Source: Pseudomonadota bacterium
GTDB lineage: Bacteria; Pseudomonadota; Gammaproteobacteria; Burkholderiales; SCOH01
Reading direction: 5' to 3'
Length of the DNA: 10,258 bases
Assembly (NCBI GenBank): GCA_030917985.1
Contig: JAUPTR010000186.1
Location: forward strand, 1 to 10,258
Position numbers and translations under genes: made by a program
In this document: one piece after another, positions 6,619-10,258 of the stretch
Numbering within the stretch: the stretch's first letter is position 1
Layout of the letters: each line of letters opens with the position of its first letter
Notes under the pieces: model-generated
Seen by the model: only the letters and a program-made list of their open reading frames with translations
What the model was told of the DNA's origin: nothing
The model's database searches: none

Positions 6619-7761
6619 ATGTCCTGCAACTGGCTGGCCTGGTCGGCACTGGCCCTGTTTGCGCTGAGCTTTGTCAGCGCCAGCGATGGCCTGGGCCTGG
6701 ATAAGCTGCTGCGCGGCTACCTGCGCCAATACCGCATTCATCACCGTATCGCCATGCTGGCCGTGTTGCTGGTTGTGGCGCATATCAGCCACGAATTTGC
6801 CAGCCTGCCCGCAACCGACCGCAGCATGCTGCTGGATCTGCAGGACCGCGCCATGCTGCTGGCCTGGCTGGCCGTATTGCTGCTGCTGGCACTGACGCTG
6901 GCGGCAATCGTGCGCCAGCACTGGCGCCGGCGTTACTGGCTGAGGTTGCACTGGCTGCTGCTGCCCGCCATGCTGCTGGCACTGGCCCACGCCTGGCTTT
7001 CCACCCGCCCTGCCCTGCGCGCCTGCTTGCCCCTGTTTGGCCTGCCATTGCTGCCCTGGCTGCTCAAATATCTGCCGGCAAGCTGGTGGCCACATTTTTC
7101 CGGCCATCTCGTCCCTGCCCGGGTCCAACACCTGGCGGCCGACGTGGTGATGCTGGAGATCGATACCGCAGTGCTGCCGCAGCACTTTCGCGCCGGGCAA
7201 ATTGTCCAGTTGCGGTTTTGCGGCGTGGCGGGCGCCAGCCGTTTATGGCATCCGTTTTCCGTCGCCAGCTGCCAGCGAGAGCAAACGCTGCGGCTGCTGA
7301 TACGCCAGGCCGGGCTGGATACCGGGCAGCTGGCAACGGCCGGCAGCCAGGTCGATATCGCCATCCGTGGCCCCTACCAGGAATGGCAGGCCGACTTCTC
7401 CCGGCCACAACTGTGGATTGCGGGCGGCATAGGCATTGCACCGTTTATTGGCATGTGGCATTGCCATCGCCCGCAACAGACACAACAGGTACAGGTGCTG
7501 CATTTTGCCAGCCAGCTAGACCGGCTTGACTATGCCAATCTGCTGAATCACTGCCAGAGCCAGGCAGACTACCATCGCTTTGATACCCCGGCTGGCGAAA
7601 TGCCCGATCTGCAGCAGTTACACCATTACCTGTTGCAGCATGGGTGCACACATCCAGTCTGGCTGAGTGGCCCGCCCGGGTTCATCACGCTGGTCAAACG
7701 CTATCTGCTGCAGGCAGGCATACCCAGGCAGCTGATTCATGCCGAGCAGCTCAACCCCTAG
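6619..7761 (+). CDS. Ferric reductase-like transmembrane flavocytochrome (FAD/NAD(P)H)
   Basis: A 380-residue inner-membrane oxidoreductase that would pass electrons from NAD(P)H through FAD and heme across the membrane. The N-terminal half (about 1-150) is a ferric-reductase-type membrane domain. Histidines at 42/55 and 111/124 have 13-residue spacing in two separate helices, the arrangement expected for two b hemes. The cytosolic half is ferredoxin-reductase-like, with FAD motif RLWHPFS (208-214), GPYQE (251-255), NAD(P)-binding GGIGIAP (269-275) and SGPPGF (350-355). ATG 6619 is chosen because GGAG (6609-6612) lies 6 bases upstream; the frame extends further, but only into the repeat palindrome. 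The TAG stop lies inside the left end of the repeat element at 7758-7927. The acceptor (Fe3+, a quinone or another partner) cannot be read from sequence. Confidence 0.88.
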   Translation: MSCNWLAWSALALFALSFVSASDGLGLDKLLRGYLRQYRIHHRIAMLAVLLVVAHISHEFASLPATDRSMLLDLQDRAMLLAWLAVLLLLALTLAAIVRQHWRRRYWLRLHWLLLPAMLLALAHAWLSTRPALRACLPLFGLPLLPWLLKYLPASWWPHFSGHLVPARVQHLAADVVMLEIDTAVLPQHFRAGQIVQLRFCGVAGASRLWHPFSVASCQREQTLRLLIRQAGLDTGQLATAGSQVDIAIRGPYQEWQADFSRPQLWIAGGIGIAPFIGMWHCHRPQQTQQVQVLHFASQLDRLDYANLLNHCQSQADYHRFDTPAGEMPDLQQLHHYLLQHGCTHPVWLSGPPGFITLVKRYLLQAGIPRQLIHAEQLNP

Positions 7762-7927
7762 CAGCCTGTCTGACTTGAGACTGATCTGCTGCGCCAGCGG
7801 TAAACACGGCCCACTTTTTGCCCGCTTTTTCGTTGCATAGCCCCGCTATGCGCCTCAAAAACGGGCAAATCTGGTCTTGTTTTCCCACCCGGCTCACGAC
7901 GATCGCTCAAGTCCGACAGGCTGCGAG
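7758..7927. mobile_element. MITE-like 170-bp palindromic repeat element
   Basis: Terminal inverted repeats of 22 bases (7758-7779, and 7906-7927 on the other strand) match with 2 mismatches around the core GCAGCCTGTC. The centre is a long imperfect hairpin: 7817-7841 against 7845-7869, with perfect GCATAGC/GCTATGC next to a 3-base loop and TTTGCCCG/CGGGCAAA at its base. There is no coding frame of note inside. An 18-base exact match to its end occurs at 5560-5577. Clear target-site duplications are not visible. The element starts at the last codons of the ferric-reductase gene and contributes its stop codon. The hairpin could also end transcription between the convergent genes. Confidence 0.7.
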
Positions 7928-7931
7928 TAAA

Positions 7932-8082
7932 CCAATGCCGCTGCCCTGCAAGCCGCACTGCCATTGCCTTGCAGGCCGGCCTGCAGCCCGCGCGGGTATT
8001 GGCCTGCAGGGCATTGCCTGTAACATCGACAAGCATGCGGAGTGTGTGCCAGGAGGAAAAGTACGGCTGGCTGGCTGGCTGC
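7932..8082. repeat. Second copy of the REP-like palindrome plus GGCT repeats, convergent intergenic gap
   Basis: This is the rest of the gap between the ferric-reductase stop and the histidine-kinase stop. CTTGCAGGCCGGCCTGCAG (7968-7986) repeats the block at 6525-6543 exactly. A related TATTGGCCTGCAGG follows at 7996-8009, and CAATGCC/GGCATTG-type arms flank the cluster. Four GGCT units sit at 8065-8080. I see no gene here. Confidence 0.6.
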
Positions 8083-9981
8083 CTATGCCAGCGTAAAATA
8101 GAAACAGGCGCCCACCTCGGGTGTTGCTTCAGCCCACACCTCGCCCCCATGGCGGTGAATGATGCGCTGCACACTGGCCAGGCCAATGCCACTTCCTTCG
8201 AATTGCTTGTCGTCGTGCAGGCGCTGAAAGGCGCCAAACAGGCGGCCGGCATAACGCATGTCAAAACCTGCGCCGTTGTCACGCACCCAATACACGGTTT
8301 TACCTTCGCGTTCTGCCGCGCCAAACTCAACCCGGCCTTGCGGTTTGCCGGCGCTGAATTTCAGCGCATTGCCCAGCAGATTCTGCAACACATTACGCAG
8401 CAATTTGCGATCTCCGATGCCGGTGATGCCGGGCGCCACCACAGTCTCCACCTGGCGCTGCGGATCCAGGCAGAGCAATTCAGTCAGCACCTCTTGCGCC
8501 AGCGCGCTCAGATCAACCGGCCCGGTCTTCAGCTCGCTACGGCTGATGCGCGCCAGCTCCAGCAGTGCGTCAATCAGCTCCGACATGCGCTGCGTCGCAT
8601 TCCGGATACGCTGCAAATGCTGCTGATGTTCCGGATCGAGCCGGTCGCGACAATCTTCGTCCAGAATCTGCGAGAAACCGCTGATTGCGCGTAGCGGGGC
8701 GCGCAAATCATGCGAAACGGTATAGCTGAAAGCCTCCAGCTCCTGATTGGTGGCGAGCAGCTGCTGCATCGCCCGATCCAGTTGTCCGGTACGTTCGTTG
8801 ACCTGCTGTACCAGTTGAGCGGCATGATCACGCTGAATCTGCTTGTTTTCCGCTTCGAGAATTTTCAGCCGATGTGCCAGCGCAAACGACAACAACAACA
8901 CTTCCAGCCCGGCGCCAATCTGCAAGGCATAACTGGTGATGAAATTGGATGGCAGCACGTTGAAGGTTTTCAGCGCATACAACAACATGCCCGCCAGCAG
9001 ACAGGTCCAGGCAAACACAAAATAGCGTGCCTGCTGCAGCCGGCAGCGCAGCCAGACAAACCAGCCACACAGGCAGATCAACACGCTCGACACCAGCCCG
9101 AACAGCGTCACACCCCGGATCAGCGGCGAATAATCCAGCACCGGCAACAAGGGCGGCACCAGCAACAGCAGCCCTTGCGATGCCCGCAACAGCGTGTTCA
9201 CCCGTGGCAGGTTTTGCGCCAGCTGCAGAAACAGGCGGCTGAACTGCAACATTGCCACCAGCGACAAGGAAAGGAAAAACGGAATCGACATCTGCCCCCA
9301 GCGTGGCGATTCCGGCCACAGGTATTCAAACCCCAGGCCATTCAGGGAAAACTGGAACAGGCCGAAACAGCCCACATACAGCACGTAATAACCATAACTG
9401 GCATCACGCAGCGACAGGAACAGCAGCAGGTTGTAGGCAAACATCGCCAGCAGCAAGCCGTAGAAACCGGCAAACATCCGCTGCTGATCGGCATCGCTGA
9501 TGTTAAATCGCTCTGGCTGCCACAAGGTCAGCGGCAATTGCACCGAGCTGCCCGTCTCGACACGCAAATACACATCCACCGGCTGTGCGTATGTCAGAGG
9601 CAAACGGAACATCAGGTTCGGATGCACCACCTGCCGGCTGGCAAATGGCAACGCGCGCCCGCCGGGCTCATGCGTAACACGGCCGTCGGCGCCACGCAGA
9701 TACAGGTCAAAGTGATCCAGCAAGGGGTAGCTGTTTTCCAGCAACCACGCTTGCTGCGATGGATGCTGATTCAGCAGGCGGACACGAAACCACCACACAG
9801 AGCGGGAAAAACCGAAATTCGGCACCAGTTGCCGACTCGGGCTGAAGCCGGCATCTGCCGCAGCCACCTGCGTAAACGTCAGGCGGCCCGATTTGTCTTC
9901 CATCACTTGCAGATGCTGCCCCAGCAGCAGCTGCTGCGTGTCTGCCCGCAACACCACTGTTGACGGCTCAGCAGCCCACAC
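8083..9981 (-). CDS. 7TMR-DISM sensor histidine kinase (main frame; signal peptide shifted out of frame)
   Basis: Inner-membrane sensor kinase, 632 residues as read from GTG 9981. Residues about 10-160 are a periplasmic 7TMR-DISMED2-like ligand domain (FGFSRSVWWFRVRL, SYPLLDHFDLYL). Residues 170-372 hold seven hydrophobic helices of the 7TMR-DISM type. A short coiled coil (375-418) leads to the kinase: H-box YTVSHDLRAPLRAI with His 424, N-box NLLGNALKFS with Asn 538, G1 RDNGAGFD, F-box FGAFQRLH and G2 GSGIGLA (596-602). The kinase core resembles phytochrome-type kinases. All catalytic motifs are present. No response regulator is adjacent, so it is an orphan kinase within this window. The start is suspect: GTG 9981 lacks a signal peptide, and this frame is closed by TGA at 9994-9996. 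A good signal peptide with a ribosome-binding site lies one base out of frame upstream (see the next entry). Confidence 0.9.
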   Translation of the reverse strand: MWAAEPSTVVLRADTQQLLLGQHLQVMEDKSGRLTFTQVAAADAGFSPSRQLVPNFGFSRSVWWFRVRLLNQHPSQQAWLLENSYPLLDHFDLYLRGADGRVTHEPGGRALPFASRQVVHPNLMFRLPLTYAQPVDVYLRVETGSSVQLPLTLWQPERFNISDADQQRMFAGFYGLLLAMFAYNLLLFLSLRDASYGYYVLYVGCFGLFQFSLNGLGFEYLWPESPRWGQMSIPFFLSLSLVAMLQFSRLFLQLAQNLPRVNTLLRASQGLLLLVPPLLPVLDYSPLIRGVTLFGLVSSVLICLCGWFVWLRCRLQQARYFVFAWTCLLAGMLLYALKTFNVLPSNFITSYALQIGAGLEVLLLSFALAHRLKILEAENKQIQRDHAAQLVQQVNERTGQLDRAMQQLLATNQELEAFSYTVSHDLRAPLRAISGFSQILDEDCRDRLDPEHQQHLQRIRNATQRMSELIDALLELARISRSELKTGPVDLSALAQEVLTELLCLDPQRQVETVVAPGITGIGDRKLLRNVLQNLLGNALKFSAGKPQGRVEFGAAEREGKTVYWVRDNGAGFDMRYAGRLFGAFQRLHDDKQFEGSGIGLASVQRIIHRHGGEVWAEATPEVGACFYFTLA

Positions 9982-10066
9982 CGGGGCGCAGCATCAGCCA
10001 CAGGCATGACAACATCACCAGCCAGCGAATGGCGCTCACCCATTTATGCTGTGCGGCAGCACACAT
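9968..10066 (-). pseudogene. Displaced start and signal peptide of the sensor kinase (1-base frameshift)
   Basis: ATG 10066 has GGAG (10075-10072) 5 bases upstream and opens a frame encoding M-C-A-A-A-Q-H-K-W followed by a hydrophobic stretch (LVMLSCLWLMLRP) that then meets TGA at 9970-9968. Removing one C from the run of four (GGGG at 9983-9986 on the plus strand) joins it to the kinase frame as MLRPVWAAEPST. This gives a textbook signal peptide of 31 residues cleaved after VWA and a 660-residue protein. Both halves are intact, so the break is recent, a sequencing error, or a phase-variable site. Confidence 0.8.
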
Positions 10067-10120
10067 CCGATCTCCAATCACAGCCCGATTCTGCCCGGAC
10101 AGGCCGCCATCAGCCCCCGG

Positions 10121-10139
10121 GTTTATATGTTTGATATAG
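10121..10139. promoter_or_regulatory. AT-rich promoter-like patch upstream of the sensor kinase
   Basis: An isolated AT-rich stretch in GC-rich DNA contains TATAAA and TATATC on the minus strand and GATATA on the plus strand. It lies about 55-70 bases upstream of the kinase ATG at 10066 and about 45-65 bases upstream of the possible divergent start at 10186. No well-spaced -35 hexamer can be named with confidence. Confidence 0.3.
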
Positions 10140-10185
10140 CTGCAAATCTGCGGGAATTCACCCGGCGACGCCGGAGCGGACAGAG

Positions 10186-10258
10186 ATGCACGCACAATCG
10201 GCTGCAACGCCAGGGCGGCCTCACGCGGCAAACGGCACGGCCTCCGTGTCAGGCCCGA
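10186..10258 (+). CDS. Possible 5' end of a divergent gene, unidentified, cut by the window edge
   Basis: ATG 10186 follows GGAG (10173-10176) at 9-base spacing and stays open for 24 codons to the window end (MHAQSAATPGRPHAANG...). It would be divergent from the sensor kinase, with the AT-rich patch at 10121-10139 between them. The segment is too short and too low in information to assign a family. A minus-strand frame across the same bases is also open, so this could be chance in GC-rich DNA. Confidence 0.25.
   Translation, partial: MHAQSAATPGRPHAANGTASVSGP

Noticed and set aside
8051..8056. Perfect AGGAGG Shine-Dalgarno sequence on the plus strand
   Set aside because: No start codon lies at usable spacing; the first ATG (8085) reads only three codons before a stop. 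Probably chance.
8710..9963. 417-codon open frame on the plus strand, rich in Gln, His and Arg
   Set aside because: It lies fully antisense to the sensor kinase, whose motifs are unambiguous. The Gln/His/Arg-rich composition is typical of a shadow frame in GC-rich DNA.
10067..10231. Minus-strand frame upstream of ATG 10066 as a separate small gene
   Set aside because: It is just the upstream continuation of the signal-peptide frame, with no motif. The ribosome-binding site and hydrophobic leader point to ATG 10066 as the true start.

Overview
The window looks like a chromosomal segment of a GC-rich betaproteobacterium. The ahcY-metF order, the codon usage and the protein types fit a Neisseriales/Chromobacteriaceae-like organism, but this placement is inference from style rather than a search result. 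There is no phage, plasmid, CRISPR or RNA gene.

Layout: (1) 1-330 is the C-terminal end of S-adenosylhomocysteine hydrolase (ahcY). A strong hairpin terminator follows, then metF (methylenetetrahydrofolate reductase, 401-1243); both genes serve the methionine/SAM methyl cycle. (2) 1341-5461 is a two-gene operon. The first gene encodes a signal peptide, TPRs and an outer-membrane beta-barrel, the architecture of Slam/DUF560 (type XI secretion) translocators. The second encodes an exported 923-residue protein with a FecR domain and two homologous C-terminal lobes, separated by a Gly/Ser/Thr linker built from 66-bp DNA repeats. The lobes resemble TbpB/hemophilin-type barrels. I read the pair as a likely translocator plus bilobed cargo, and it is the most interesting part of the window. 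A 12-bp hairpin closes the operon. (3) 5674-6501 is a small MscS-type mechanosensitive channel. (4) 6619-7761 is a ferric-reductase-like flavocytochrome with two predicted b-heme sites. (5) 8083-10066, on the minus strand, is a 7TMR-DISM sensor histidine kinase whose signal peptide is separated from the rest by a single-base frameshift in a run of four C. (6) The right edge may hold the start of a divergent gene that I cannot identify.

The intergenic spaces hold dispersed repeat DNA. A 170-bp MITE-like imperfect palindrome (7758-7927) has 22-bp terminal inverted repeats, and its left end supplies the stop codon of the ferric reductase gene. A lone 18-bp copy of its end lies upstream of mscS. 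A different REP-like palindrome occurs both before and after the ferric reductase gene.

Taken together, methyl-cycle housekeeping genes are followed by an envelope module. The putative surface/secreted FecR-barrel protein, its translocator and a heme-containing reductase could share an iron or heme theme, but the sequence does not prove that link.
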